Source: Cuspidothrix sp046080125 (GTDB lineage: Bacteria; Cyanobacteriota; Cyanobacteriia; Cyanobacteriales; Nostocaceae). Taken from it: a stretch of 26,584 bases of DNA. The notes under the pieces were generated by a model, which saw nothing but the letters and a program-made list of their open reading frames with translations, was not told where the DNA came from and ran no database searches. How positions within the stretch are numbered: the stretch's first letter is position 1; each line of letters starts with the position of its first letter. A program made the translations under genes and the position numbers. Positions 6,488 to 16,100 of this stretch are shown here, piece after piece. The stretch spans positions 1 to 26,584 of the forward strand of contig JBJTTJ010000214.1 in NCBI GenBank assembly GCA_046080125.1, given 5' to 3'.

Positions 6488-7084
6488 TTAACAAATAGCT
6501 CCATTAACAAACTGAATCACATCACCTAAACCAGCTTGAGTTTTCAGATTTGTAAAAATAAAAGGCTTATCACCGCGCATTTTTTTTGCATCTCGTTCCA
6601 TCACATTCAAATCAGCACCTACATAGGGAGCAAGATCGGTTTTATTAATCACTAATAAATCAGATTTAGTAATACCTGGGCCACCTTTACGGGGAATTTT
6701 ATCGCCAGCAGCTACATCAATGACATAAATTGTTAAATCTACTAATTCAGGACTAAAAGTAGCAGCTAAATTATCTCCACCACTTTCTAAAAAGACTAAA
6801 TCTAAATTGCTGAATTTTTCTTCTAATTGTTCAATTGCGGCTAAATTCATAGAAGCATCTTCCCGGATAGCAGTATGGGGACAACCCCCCGTTTCTACTC
6901 CTAAAATGCGATCGCTTGACAATGCCTGAGAACGAACTAAAAATTGGGCATCTTCTTGAGTATAGATATCATTTGTCACTACTGCTAACTGATATTTTTC
7001 CCGTAAATTCTTACATAAAGCATCTACTAAAGCCGTTTTTCCCGAACCCACTGGACCTGCAACTCCTATTCTCAAAGCAGTCAT
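6488..7084 (-). CDS. ureG: Urease accessory GTPase UreG
   Basis: The 198-residue protein has the UreG signatures. These are the P-loop GPVGSGKT (10-17), the nickel-binding CPH motif (C68-P69-H70, within ETGGCPHTAIREDASMN), the FLESGGDNLAATFSPEL switch segment and NKTD for guanine recognition (146-149). UreG hydrolyses GTP to drive nickel transfer into urease in complex with UreF and UreD/H. It lies last in the operon, 5 bases after ureF, with AGGAG 9 bases before the ATG. The structural genes ureABC and ureD are not in the window, so the accessory genes are split from them here. Confidence 0.96.
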   Translation of the reverse strand: MTALRIGVAGPVGSGKTALVDALCKNLREKYQLAVVTNDIYTQEDAQFLVRSQALSSDRILGVETGGCPHTAIREDASMNLAAIEQLEEKFSNLDLVFLESGGDNLAATFSPELVDLTIYVIDVAAGDKIPRKGGPGITKSDLLVINKTDLAPYVGADLNVMERDAKKMRGDKPFIFTNLKTQAGLGDVIQFVNGAIC

Positions 7085-7089
7085 AATTA

Positions 7090-7776
7090 TTAACTCCTAA
7101 ATAGTCTAGTGTACTGGATTTCGTGCTGCATACTTGCTAAAGATAAACCCCAATTACAACATCCTAAATCATCATCTGCCATTGTCAAAATTTCCTCCAT
7201 AGTAGTAGTTAATAAAGGTTGTAAACCCAGTAATAACTCTTGTCCCGCAGTTTGTCCCAGAGGAATAAGTTTAATCCCTGCCGTAATTAAATTATTAGCC
7301 CAACTGTGTAAATAAGCTAATAAACAGGCTTGAATATTTATATCCCAATAGGAGCAAGCTATAGCAAAAGCGATCGCATAATTACTAGGATAACCCACAG
7401 CATTGACTAAAGGTAAAATTCCTGATTCTAGCTTACCTAATAATTGCATCAGAGAACGTCCCATTTGCCAACTAGCAGCCCGTAATTCCTCCGTATCCCT
7501 GGCCGCCGATAACCACAAATTCCACCGCTTTAAACCCTCTATATCGTTGTTTTTTGCAGCATGAAAACCTCTGACTATTACAGCAGCATCTAGGCGAATC
7601 GAACCATAAATTAACTCAGATTTTAGCCAATCTTGGAGATTTTTTATATTCGTGATCATCCCATTTTCTATTAACATCTCCAACCCTTCTGAATAGCTAT
7701 AAGCACCAACAGGTAAAGCGGGACTTGCTAATTGTAAAACCGTTAAAAAATGGCTATGAGTGAGAGTGATTTCCAT
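7090..7776 (-). CDS. ureF: Urease accessory protein UreF
   Basis: The 228-residue protein is all-helical and has the UreF N-terminal pattern LQLASPALPVGAYSYSEGLE (residues 15-34), then ELRAASWQMGRSLMQLL and ITAGIKLIPLGQTAGQ. UreF bridges UreD/H and UreG and gates GTPase activity during nickel delivery. Its start overlaps ureE by 23 bases, and GGAG sits 3 bases before the ATG, so ureE and ureF are likely coupled. ureG follows after 5 bases. Confidence 0.95.
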   Translation of the reverse strand: MEITLTHSHFLTVLQLASPALPVGAYSYSEGLEMLIENGMITNIKNLQDWLKSELIYGSIRLDAAVIVRGFHAAKNNDIEGLKRWNLWLSAARDTEELRAASWQMGRSLMQLLGKLESGILPLVNAVGYPSNYAIAFAIACSYWDINIQACLLAYLHSWANNLITAGIKLIPLGQTAGQELLLGLQPLLTTTMEEILTMADDDLGCCNWGLSLASMQHEIQYTRLFRS

Positions 7777-8194
7777 AAGCTCCTAATTCTGGTTTAAAAG
7801 GTACTATTTCCTCTTTAATTTGTAAACCCAATTGTGTCAACATAGCAGCTAAAACTGTATCTGGAGATAAGCGTAAATATGTGGGAGTAATTTCCACAGC
7901 TACATGACGATTTCCTAAATGATAAGCTGCCCTTAATAATAGAGGAATTTCTGCCAATACAGTCAGAACAGGTTCAGGTTTGGCAATAATTCTCATATAA
8001 ATACTTTCATTTTCATTTGTGAGAATATCACCATCATGTAATACTGTACCTCTAGCTAAACGTAAAAAAACCTCCTTCCCATCTGCTAATGTAAATTTAT
8101 GTCTACTACGAGCCCGTTCTTGGGCAGTCAGTGAAAGAGAGAGAGTAATTATAGGATGAGGATCAGGTATTTTGCGTTGGGTAAAAGTCAGCAT
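7754..8194 (-). CDS. ureE: Urease accessory nickel metallochaperone UreE
   Basis: The 146-residue protein has the two UreE domains. The N-terminal peptide-binding part includes SRHKFTLADGKEVFLRLARG. The C-terminal metal-binding part has AAYHLGNRHVAVEI, whose conserved His binds nickel at the dimer interface. The C-terminal tail ends in GNHSHS, two histidines only, unlike the long His-rich tails of some enterobacterial UreE proteins. It is the first gene of a tight ureEFG operon and overlaps ureF by 23 bases. Confidence 0.93.
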   Translation of the reverse strand: MLTFTQRKIPDPHPIITLSLSLTAQERARSRHKFTLADGKEVFLRLARGTVLHDGDILTNENESIYMRIIAKPEPVLTVLAEIPLLLRAAYHLGNRHVAVEITPTYLRLSPDTVLAAMLTQLGLQIKEEIVPFKPELGAYGNHSHS

Positions 8195-8225
8195 AACTAA
8201 CGTTAAATTTGATTATTTTGTGCCT

Positions 8226-8253
8226 ATAGTAATTTTAAATTATTTCCCATCAA
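8226..8253 (-). promoter_or_regulatory. Candidate sigma70-type promoter for ureEFG
   Basis: On the minus strand TTGATG (8253-8248) and TACTAT (8231-8226) are separated by 16 bases and would start transcription about 25 bases before ureE. Both boxes are near consensus, but this is by eye only. Confidence 0.35.
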
Positions 8254-8349
8254 AAATATACTCAATTTCTTATTAAAATCGAGCATCTTAACTTTGAGAT
8301 TTGTAAATTTATTCCAACAGTAATTGTATATAGCGTGCCAAATAAATTA

Positions 8350-8372
8350 GAGACGTTTTGACAAAACGTCTC
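8350..8372. repeat. Perfect 10-bp palindrome, dispersed repeat family A
   Basis: GAGACGTTTT (8350-8359) pairs perfectly with AAAACGTCTC (8363-8372) around GAC. It lies 20 bases past the stop of the DUF2267 gene (minus strand), so it may serve as its terminator. It shares the core of the hemE terminator palindrome at 1333-1360. Confidence 0.65.
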
Positions 8373-8391
8373 CACAACGGTAAACAGAGAT

Positions 8392-8781
8392 TTAATTCAT
8401 CATTGATATATTAAACAACTCCTCATAGTCATGGGAAAAATAATCATAGAATTTGCGAAACTTCTCTGGAGTTATAGTATTTTGTAAAACAGCAAAAACA
8501 GCCCGTACATGAATAATAGATATAGTGGGTGATAGACTTTCCTTTTGGCTAATTCGCTGAATAAACTCCTGTAAATGAAAAGACTGAATAGGTTCTGTTT
8601 CACTACCTCGCAAATATTCTCCTAACTCCTGGGGAATTTGTGCTGCTAATTCTTCTCTTTCATCACTAGGAATAATTTGTTTAATAATTTCCAAAGTAGC
8701 ACGAGTAGCAACTTCCACCTCTTCACGGGACTCTGATTGTGCCAGAGTTTGGACATGGGTAATAAACTCAGTATATTCCAT
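8392..8781 (-). CDS. DUF2267 domain protein
   Basis: The 129-residue protein begins MEYTEFITHVQTLAQSESRE and continues VATRATLEIIKQIIPSDERE and ELAAQIPQELGEYLRG. It then repeats a similar helical unit (FIQRISQ, AVFAVLQNTITPEKFRKFYDYF), which is the DUF2267 pattern of two helical halves. The family's function is not known to me. I place the start at ATG 8781, where GGAG lies 7 bases upstream, and not at the in-frame TTG at 8796. It is transcribed toward ureE, but about 200 bases and a palindrome separate them, so it is probably not part of the urease operon. Confidence 0.8.
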   Translation of the reverse strand: MEYTEFITHVQTLAQSESREEVEVATRATLEIIKQIIPSDEREELAAQIPQELGEYLRGSETEPIQSFHLQEFIQRISQKESLSPTISIIHVRAVFAVLQNTITPEKFRKFYDYFSHDYEELFNISMMN

Positions 8782-8814
8782 TTTTATCTCCAACAACTTG
8801 GATTATAAACAAAA

Positions 8815-8871
8815 TAATTATGAGTGAGAGGATTTACAACTATGATAGTTTATCACCCTAACTCATAATTA
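8815..8871. repeat. Inverted repeat upstream of the DUF2267 gene
   Basis: TAATTATGAGT (8815-8825) and ACTCATAATTA (8861-8871) form a perfect 11-bp inverted repeat with a 35-base loop. It lies 34-90 bases upstream of the DUF2267 start, so it could affect that gene's transcript leader or be a small mobile-repeat remnant. Confidence 0.4.
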
Positions 8872-9004
8872 AAGATTAAAACCTGAAAGTGGCTTTACAA
8901 TGGTAAATTTACTCCATTTTAAACTTCAATAATTAAATTAACTTCATGCTAAAGAAGTAGATAGAAATATACCCAGGGATTGATATATTTAATCAAATCC
9001 CAAT

Positions 9005-9034
9005 TTATCCGCGTTTATCTGTGTTCATCTGCGT
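9005..9034. repeat. Three 10-bp units (TTATCTGCGT-type) at the 3' end of shc
   Basis: Three adjacent decamers read TTATCCGCGT, TTATCTGTGT and TCATCTGCGT. They overlap the last codons of shc, and a second three-unit copy lies at 20244-20273. The repeat is widespread in cyanobacteria as far as I recall. Confidence 0.75.
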
Positions 9035-10939
9035 TCCTAACCTACTATATTTACCTAGAGCTATTAACGGGAAATACTGTTGATACAGATGATACTTCAA
9101 ATAGAAATGACAGGGAAAACCAGTACCAGTAAAGTATGATTCATCCCAAGTACCATCTAATCTTTGAGTTTCCAACAGGTAATTAATCCCCTTTTCAATA
9201 CTATCAAAAGCTAATTTTCCCGTAGCTTCACCTGCTGCTATTAAACCAATTAAAGCCCATGCAGTTTGGGATGCTGTGCTGTCACCTTTGCCTTTCAAAC
9301 TAGGATCATTATAACTAAAACAAGTTTCTCCCCAACCACCATCAGCATTTTGAATTTTCACTAACCAATTAACACCTTGATTGATATTTCCGGCATATTT
9401 TAAAGGACTAATTAAAGCCAAAGCTGATAAAACGCCGCTAGTTCCATAAATGTAATTTACACCCCAACGTCCAAACCAACAACCTTCTGTTTCCTGTTCC
9501 TGCAACAGATAATCTAGGGCTTTTTCTAAATTATGTGATTGAATTGATAAATTGCAAGCTCCCAACATTTCTAATACTCTAGCTGTAACATCAGCAGTAT
9601 TGGGATCAATCATTGCTTTCAAATCGCCATAGGGTATAGAATTCAGCCATTCTTGATCATTATTAATATCAAAAGCAGCCCAACCACCTGGCTTGCATTG
9701 CATCGTCGCAATCCAATTTAAAGCCCGATTAATAGCTTGTTTTTTCAGATTTTCATTTGGTAATTTAGCCTGATGTAAAGCCATGACAACTACAGCAGAA
9801 TCATCCACATCTGGATAGAAACGGTTGTCAAATTCAAACGCCCAAGCGCCGGGTTTTCCTTGTTTATTTTTGACATTCCAATCACCATAATCGAGAATTT
9901 GTTTTTCTATTAACCATTCTCCAGCTTTGATAATAGCGGCATCATTTGGGGAACAACCTGAATCAATTAAAGCCCGAATTGCCCAAGCAGTATCCCATAC
10001 AGGAGAAACACAAGGTTGAACACAGTAATTATTTTCTGTTTGAATGGCAAAATTATCAACTGCTTTTAAACCCCGTTCTATAATTGGGTCATTTGCATCA
10101 TAATCTAAACACTTTAAAGCTAAGAGAGAATTTAACATGGCGGGAATAATTCCGCCCCAATCACCTGTAACTTCTTGCCGTTCTAAAATCCATTTTTCTG
10201 CGGCTTTAACTCCTTCATTTCTGAAAGGTACAAAATTCAAACTTTCTGCGAATTTAAACCCATCATCGAGAATGTTAAAAATATCCGACCAATCACCATT
10301 CTTTGGTAATTGCCAAACTACATTTTCTACACCTTCAGCATATAATTCATCTAAATTAATTGGTTGATCAATTTTAAAAACTGGCTTCTGATCAAAGACA
10401 ATTAATAATGGCACAGTGCTAGAACGCGCCCAACTAGAAAGTTCATAAATATTGAAGAAAAAATTATCGGGTAGCAACATTACCCAAGGTGGCAACGAAG
10501 GCAGTCCGCGCCAATTAGAACAGCCAATTAAAGCTAGATGTAACTTTGTAAAGATGCGAGTTTTACTAATACCACCTTTAGCTAAAACCAAAGATTTTGC
10601 TTTCAGCAATGCGGGATCTGTAGCGGGTACACCTAACAACCTCAAAGCCATATAAGCCTCTACAGTAGTGTTTAAATCTCCACCATCACCATAGAACAAT
10701 TCCCAACCTCCATGTTCTCGTTGTTGACAACGGAGATAATTTTCCACCTTATATAAAGGTCTGGTTTTGTCAGTTCCCCAAATCTTGTGTAATAAAACAG
10801 CTTCCGAGGTGATGGTAACATTAGATTCTAACTCTGCCCACCAATAACCATCGGGATTTTGAATTGAAAGCAAATGTTGTTGACTGGCTGTAATTGCATC
10901 AATAACTTGCTTGACTTTTGTTCTATCTTGTGTTTTCAT
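9005..10939 (-). CDS. shc: Squalene-hopene cyclase
   Basis: The 644-residue protein cyclises squalene to hopene, the first committed step of hopanoid synthesis, as a monotopic membrane enzyme. It has the catalytic DxDD motif as DVDD (residues 377-380, in YPDVDDSAVVVMAL). Several QW repeats are visible, for example near NPDGYWWAEL, EHGGWEL, KPGGWAAFD, ETEGCWFGRWG, NADGGWGET and RLDGTWDE. The C-terminal FPCHFYLKYHLYQQYFPLIA is family-typical, but the last residues (TQMNTDKRG) are encoded by a decamer repeat and are unlikely to be ancestral. GAGG lies about 10 bases before the ATG. It is divergent from the hopanoid-linked glycosyltransferase 109 bases away. Confidence 0.96.
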   Translation of the reverse strand: MKTQDRTKVKQVIDAITASQQHLLSIQNPDGYWWAELESNVTITSEAVLLHKIWGTDKTRPLYKVENYLRCQQREHGGWELFYGDGGDLNTTVEAYMALRLLGVPATDPALLKAKSLVLAKGGISKTRIFTKLHLALIGCSNWRGLPSLPPWVMLLPDNFFFNIYELSSWARSSTVPLLIVFDQKPVFKIDQPINLDELYAEGVENVVWQLPKNGDWSDIFNILDDGFKFAESLNFVPFRNEGVKAAEKWILERQEVTGDWGGIIPAMLNSLLALKCLDYDANDPIIERGLKAVDNFAIQTENNYCVQPCVSPVWDTAWAIRALIDSGCSPNDAAIIKAGEWLIEKQILDYGDWNVKNKQGKPGAWAFEFDNRFYPDVDDSAVVVMALHQAKLPNENLKKQAINRALNWIATMQCKPGGWAAFDINNDQEWLNSIPYGDLKAMIDPNTADVTARVLEMLGACNLSIQSHNLEKALDYLLQEQETEGCWFGRWGVNYIYGTSGVLSALALISPLKYAGNINQGVNWLVKIQNADGGWGETCFSYNDPSLKGKGDSTASQTAWALIGLIAAGEATGKLAFDSIEKGINYLLETQRLDGTWDESYFTGTGFPCHFYLKYHLYQQYFPLIALGKYSRLGTQMNTDKRG

Positions 10940-11048
10940 TCAATACCTACCTCAATAGCAAATAATTTAACAAGATAACCGAAATCAGGGAAAATTCTTC
11001 CCCAAAATCAGCAAACATAGTAAAAGAATTAAATTTAGTTTTTAAATT
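10940..11048. promoter_or_regulatory. Shared intergenic region of the divergent hopanoid genes
   Basis: The 109-base gap must hold both promoters of shc and the glycosyltransferase gene. It contains a short dyad, GGGAA (10988-10992) and TTCCC (10998-11002), flanked by direct repeats of AAATCAG. I cannot assign a regulator or exact promoter boxes. Confidence 0.35.
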
Positions 11049-12236
11049 GTGGATTGGAGTCAAAGGACGGTTATGGTAGGAATTATCTTGAGTTTAACGC
11101 TGATATCCTTAGTAATTTGGTTATTTTTAATCTTATTTTGGGGGCAGTTTTGGCGAATTGATCAGCAATTAGAAACAGATAAGGATACCGATAATAACAC
11201 TTTAGCGACGGTGTGTGTAGTCATTCCTGCCCGTAATGAAGCCGATGTCATTCCTTTGAGCTTGCGATCGCTCCTAGTGCAAGACTATCCTGGTAATTTC
11301 ACCATCTTTTTAGTAGACGATCAAAGTAGGGATGGTACGGCCAATATTGCCCAAGGAGTAGCCTACGCCCTCGATAAAACCCAGCAATTGGAGATTCTCA
11401 CCAGTACAGCATTACCTAGGGGTTGGACGGGCAAATTGTGGGCAATGGAACAAGGAATACAAAAAGCCAGTGAATTGACACCAGACTATTTTTTACTGAC
11501 TGACGCAGATATAGAACATGATCCTGGCAACCTACGGCGGTTAGTAGCCAAAGCGGAAAAACAGAAATTAGACCTTGTATCCATCATGGTACGGTTGCGT
11601 TGTCAAAGCTTTTGGGAACAGCTATTAATACCCGCCTTCGTCTTCTTCTTCCAAAAACTCTATCCATTTTCCTGGGTGAATGATCCCAAAAAAGCGATCG
11701 CTGCTGCTGCCGGAGGCTGTATTCTGATTCATAGAGAAGCCCTCAATAGAATCGGTGGCTTGCAAATTATTCGTCAAGCCCTCATAGATGATTGTTCTCT
11801 CGCCAAAGCCGTCAAATCAAGTCATGGAAATATCTGGTTAGGACTCAGCAGTGCCACCTATAGTTTACGTCCCTACGATTCCCTAAAAACAATTTGGGAT
11901 ATGGTGTCCAGAAGTGCTTATACACAACTCAATTATTCCCCTTTATTACTACTAGGCAGCCTCTTGGGTATGACCTTAGTTTATATAGTCCCACCTCTAG
12001 CAATTATTTTCGGTCTGATCTTGGGCAATGGGATCATGAGCTTGACCGCTTTAATTCCATATCTGCTAATGACCTTTGCTTATTTCCCCATCATTCGCTT
12101 TTATAAATGTTCTCCAGTCTTTGCCTTGAGTTTACCAGCGATCGCTTTTCTATATACCCTCATGACCATAGATTCAGCCTTCCGTCATTGGCAAGGCCGG
12201 GGAGGAATGTGGAAAGGTAGAGTATACACTAGGTGA
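11049..12236 (+). CDS. hpnB: Hopene-associated family 2 glycosyltransferase HpnB
   Basis: The protein of up to 395 residues has an N-terminal membrane helix (about 9-32) and a GT-A domain. That domain shows VCVVIPARNEADVIPLSLRS, FLVDDQSRDGT (DD of the nucleotide-sugar site) and FLLTDADIEHDP (DxD-like). Three further C-terminal membrane segments follow (about 298-320, 325-350, 358-380), with the end reading RHWQGRGGMWKGRVY. That layout matches HpnB, the glycosyltransferase found next to hopanoid genes; its exact product is not settled. The frame opens at GTG 11049. An in-frame ATG at 11073 with AGGA 6 bases upstream is an equally good or better start. It is divergent from shc. Confidence 0.88.
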   Translation: MDWSQRTVMVGIILSLTLISLVIWLFLILFWGQFWRIDQQLETDKDTDNNTLATVCVVIPARNEADVIPLSLRSLLVQDYPGNFTIFLVDDQSRDGTANIAQGVAYALDKTQQLEILTSTALPRGWTGKLWAMEQGIQKASELTPDYFLLTDADIEHDPGNLRRLVAKAEKQKLDLVSIMVRLRCQSFWEQLLIPAFVFFFQKLYPFSWVNDPKKAIAAAAGGCILIHREALNRIGGLQIIRQALIDDCSLAKAVKSSHGNIWLGLSSATYSLRPYDSLKTIWDMVSRSAYTQLNYSPLLLLGSLLGMTLVYIVPPLAIIFGLILGNGIMSLTALIPYLLMTFAYFPIIRFYKCSPVFALSLPAIAFLYTLMTIDSAFRHWQGRGGMWKGRVYTR

Positions 12237-12241
12237 TAGTT

Positions 12242-12269
12242 GTACGGGTGAACGGCCGTTCGCCCCTAC
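12242..12269. repeat. 28-base palindrome after hpnB (GGGGCGAACGGCCGTTCGCCCC type)
   Basis: Arms at 12242-12255 and 12256-12269 pair with one mismatch and one wobble, centred on AACGGCCGTT. It begins 6 bases after the hpnB stop and may act as a terminator, although no T-tract follows. I recall near-identical palindromes scattered in Nostocales genomes. Confidence 0.6.
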
Positions 12270-12704
12270 TGCATCCCTGACTCCGCATTTACCCACTTGA
12301 TAAGCAGTAGCAGACTTTAGTTGTTGTAAAATGCCTATTTTTAGCCATTTAACATCAACTCCATATTAACCGCACCTCAAAATTACTGGTAAAGACAGTA
12401 GACTACAAGTAATCAGAATATTTAAAAGGAGTCCGGATTGAACATTAGTAATTAGGGATGAACTAATGGGAAGTGAGAAGTGAGAACTCAATTGGAGACT
12501 TTTTTCTCACCATATTCTAGTATCATCAACCCCGTTTCAGTCCCATTGCTTTGTGGAGAACTGACGATAAAAGCCAAACTCAGAAACTTGTGTGTTATTT
12601 ACCTAAAGTTCACATAAACTTCATAATTAATAGCACAATCTATGAGCTATACTGTTTTCGGGCAATCAAAGTAAACTTTTTAGTTAGTAAAAAACTCATC
12701 CCTC

Positions 12705-12827
12705 TTAAATCAAATCAGGCATAAACTTCAGCATCTCCATTTGTTTGGGTGTCATTGGTAAAACCCCAAGTCTTAAATAGACCTGGATTTGATTAATAAA
12801 GGTAAAAGTTTCAGCAGATGGATATAC
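12705..12827 (-). pseudogene. Possible 3' remnant of a decayed gene
   Basis: On the minus strand a 40-residue open frame ends at TAA 12707-12705. It contains FTFINQIQVYLRLGVLP and MTPKQMEMLKFMPDLI, which look like a genuine protein C-terminus. Upstream, the same frame runs on for about 40 residues but is broken by three stops (TGA just before the segment, then TAG and TGA). I do not recognise the family. It may be only a chance frame. Confidence 0.3.
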
Positions 12828-13065
12828 TCAAGGTTTCATCTAGCATAGAAATTCACTAAGGCTAACCATCTCCAAAAAATTATCTATACCAACTCTGTCC
12901 ACTCAACTACATTCCCATGAGAAGAGTTTTACATACCAGGGCATTAACAACTCTAACTATTTAAGTTGAGAGACATTTTGCCATCGCAGATTTATAGCAA
13001 GTCTTTGTGTAATTAGCGAGGTACTGCCAATTACACCTACTTTGTCATAACTGCAATCTATCACA

Positions 13066-13154
13066 AGACCTACGCACAACAAAAGGAAAGTAGGGGTAAT
13101 TCATGAATTACCTCTACAGAAAAACAAGAGTTGCAGCTATCTTGCGTAAGTCCT
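13066..13154. mobile_element. MITE-like element, copy 1 (terminal AGGACTTACGCA / TGCGTAAGTCCT)
   Basis: The right end is TTGCGTAAGTCCT (13142-13154) and the left end a diverged inverse, AGACCTACGCAC (13066-13077). Inside is the 28-base palindrome GTAGGGGTAATTCATGAATTACCTCTAC (13089-13116). A second element with the same ends and core lies at 23374-23466. It has no coding capacity of its own, and its end is only 5 bases from the ATG of the next gene. Confidence 0.7.
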
Positions 13155-13159
13155 AAAAC

Positions 13160-16100
13160 ATGGAAAAAACCAAAAATACTACTTACTTTACTATGACCAC
13201 ACAATCTTTTGACCTCTCTACACTCGACGGTAATAACGGCTTTATTATTAATGGTGAAAATCAAGAGGAATTAGGTTTTTCAGTTAGCGATGCTGGTGAT
13301 ATTAACGGTGATGGCATTGCTGATTTAGTTATTAGCGCACCTTCAAGTGATCTCAATAATAAAGGTAACGCAGGAAAAACCTATGTAGTTTTTGGTAGTT
13401 CAAATGGCTTTGATTCAAATTTAGACCTAGCCACCTTAGATGGTACTAAAGGTTTTGTGATTAATGGAGCAGAAGAAGGGGATCAATCAGGCTATTCGAT
13501 CAGCAGTTTGGGTGATATTAATGGTGATGGTGTTGATGATTTAGCCATTGGTTCACCTGGTGATATTGGGGATAATTTAGGCAAAGTTCATGTCATCTTT
13601 GGTAGTAAGGAAGCTGACTATTTTAATAATCCCATAGACCTTTCTGATCTTGGTAATAAAGGCTTTACTATTCAAGGCAGTCAATTTAGTCGTAATGCAG
13701 GTTGGGCAGTTAGCAGTGCCGGCGATATTAATGGTGATGGCATCAAAGACCTATTAATTGGTGCGACCAATGATGGGAATAATGGACCCGGTATTGTCGG
13801 TAAAAGTTATGTTATCTTTGGCCAAGAGAATTTTAATTCCACTATTGACCTTGATAATGATAATGAATTTGGGGTTAATGATGGCTTAATTATCATCAGT
13901 GATGAAGATAATAATCTAGGCTTTTCCGTCAGTGCTGCTGGAGATATCAATGGTGATGGAATTGATGATCTCATTATTGGTGCGCCCTATGCAGATCCCA
14001 ATGGTAGCAATTCCGGCAGCACTTTTGTAATTTATGGAAGAGACAAAGATAACCCCTTTACTAACAAATTTACTGACGGTAATATCAACATTTCCGAGCT
14101 TGATATTGAAGATGGTTTTGCTATTAATGGACAAGGTGTAGAGCAATCAGGTTTCTCTGTTAGCAAAGCTGGAGATATCAACGGTGATGGCATCGGTGAT
14201 CTCATTATTGGCGCTAGAGACGGCGGTACAAACTATACAGGTAAAGCTTATGTCGTCTTTGGTAAAGATGGTAAATTTGAGTCTAATATCAATCTTGCTG
14301 ACCTAGATGGCAGCAATGGTTTTACCATCAATGGTATCAGTGAATCTAGTAACTTAGGTTGGGCTGTTAGTGCTTTAGGGGATATCAATAATGATGGCAT
14401 TGATGATATTATTGTTACTGCTTCTAATGCCAATGAATCCAAAGGTCAAGCCTATGTAATCTATGGCAGTAAAGATCCTTTTGGTTCTAGCTTTGATCTG
14501 TCTAGTCTCAATAGCGACAATGGCTTTGTCATTGATGGTCTAGCTACAGATGGGCAATTTGGTTACTCTGTCCGTGGTACAGGTGATATTAACGATGACG
14601 GTGTAAACGACTTTATTATTGGCGCTCCCTTTGCTAATTCTAACAATGGAGCAGCTTATGTAGTGTTTGGAACTTCTGTTAATAAAGCCCCTACGGATTT
14701 AAGTCTCAGCAATAGCACTATTGATGAAAATGTTGGAGCTAACTTTGTAGTTGGTTCACTTAGTACCTCTGACCCCAACGGAAATGATACTTTCACCTAT
14801 AGCATTGTTCCAAATCAGGGAGACTTTGATGCTTTCGATATTATTGACGGCAATAAACTGATCATTAAGAACTCTCCAGACTACGAAACTAAAAACAGCT
14901 ATACTATCCAAGTTGAGACTAAAGATCAGGGTGGACTTAGCTATAAAAAGGATTTGACAATTACAATTAACGATCTCAACGAAACGACTGCAAACCAAGG
15001 ACCTACGGAGTTAAAACTGGATAAGGACTCCATTGATGAGAATGTTGATCCTCACTCTGTTGTAGGTTCATTTATCACTATTGATCCAGATCAAAACGAT
15101 GGTTTCCAATATAGTTTTGTAGATGGTGAAGATGATGATAATTCTGCTTTCACTATTGCGGAAAATCAACTACTAATTAAGGATTCTCCAGATTTTGAAA
15201 CCAAGAATAGTTACAAAATTCGCGTCAAAACACAAGATGCATCTGGTGCTTCCTTAACACAGATATTAACTATTAACATTAATGATGTTAATGAAAATCC
15301 TGTAGTCCCACCTGTACTTACTCCTTTATTAACTCATGTTGGTAATGGTGTATTTAATATCAACGGTCCGAGTGACAAAACAACTTTGCAAGTCCAATTA
15401 ACAGGACGTAATTCTAGTCGGGTGAATCAACTAGGTGTGTATACTGTTGATGATGCTAATGGTAATATTGGTGGTACCGCCCCAGGTACAGAAGGTTATG
15501 CAGCAAAAGCATTAGCAAACAGTCAAGTCATTTTCTCTGCTGTTACTAATCCTCCCGCCGGGTTTAATATCAGTAGTATAGAACGTTTATTGGCATTTAA
15601 TTCTAATAAAAATCTGGGATTCTTTTTGATCACAGATGGTTCTATAGATTCTGTTCAAAACGGAAGCACACCTATTAGTAATATACTGTTTTCTAATCCT
15701 TCTACGGTGAAGATTACAGACTTAGGATCTAACAGTTTCTCCCTAGATTGGGAAGATGGTACTGGTGTGGTAAATGGGTTTGAAAATTTACAAATTAAGA
15801 TTCAAGCCACTGATAAACCTATTACTTTAGGTACAGGCCTGCAAAGTAGACCAGAAGGGGAAGCTTTAGATATACGGAACTTCACTGGTACTATCAATGC
15901 TGAGTTTATCGTTAACCGAGAAGCAAATTTCAACAACTTTGTCGGTTTCTATCGTGCAACGGATGTTAATGGTGGGATTGATACCAATGGTGATGGTATA
16001 GCTGATCTTACCCCTGGACAAGCTGGTTATGTGGAAGCAGCAGTGAGAAATCGTCTTCCTGATATTGGTTTGACTACTAACAATGGTGCTACAACAACTT

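Larger units (their letters stand above)
12237..13159. other. Long intergenic region between hpnB and the FG-GAP gene
   Basis: Besides the palindrome at its start, this 923-base stretch holds a possible decayed gene end on the minus strand (12705-12827) and a MITE-like element at its right end (13066-13154). I see no intact gene. A TCCGGA at 12432-12437 is noted, but no matching -10 box is convincing. Confidence 0.5.

Noticed and set aside
12432..12460. TCCGGA resembling the heterocyst DIF-type promoter motif
   Set aside because: No convincing -10 box at the right distance, and the next gene is about 700 bases away.
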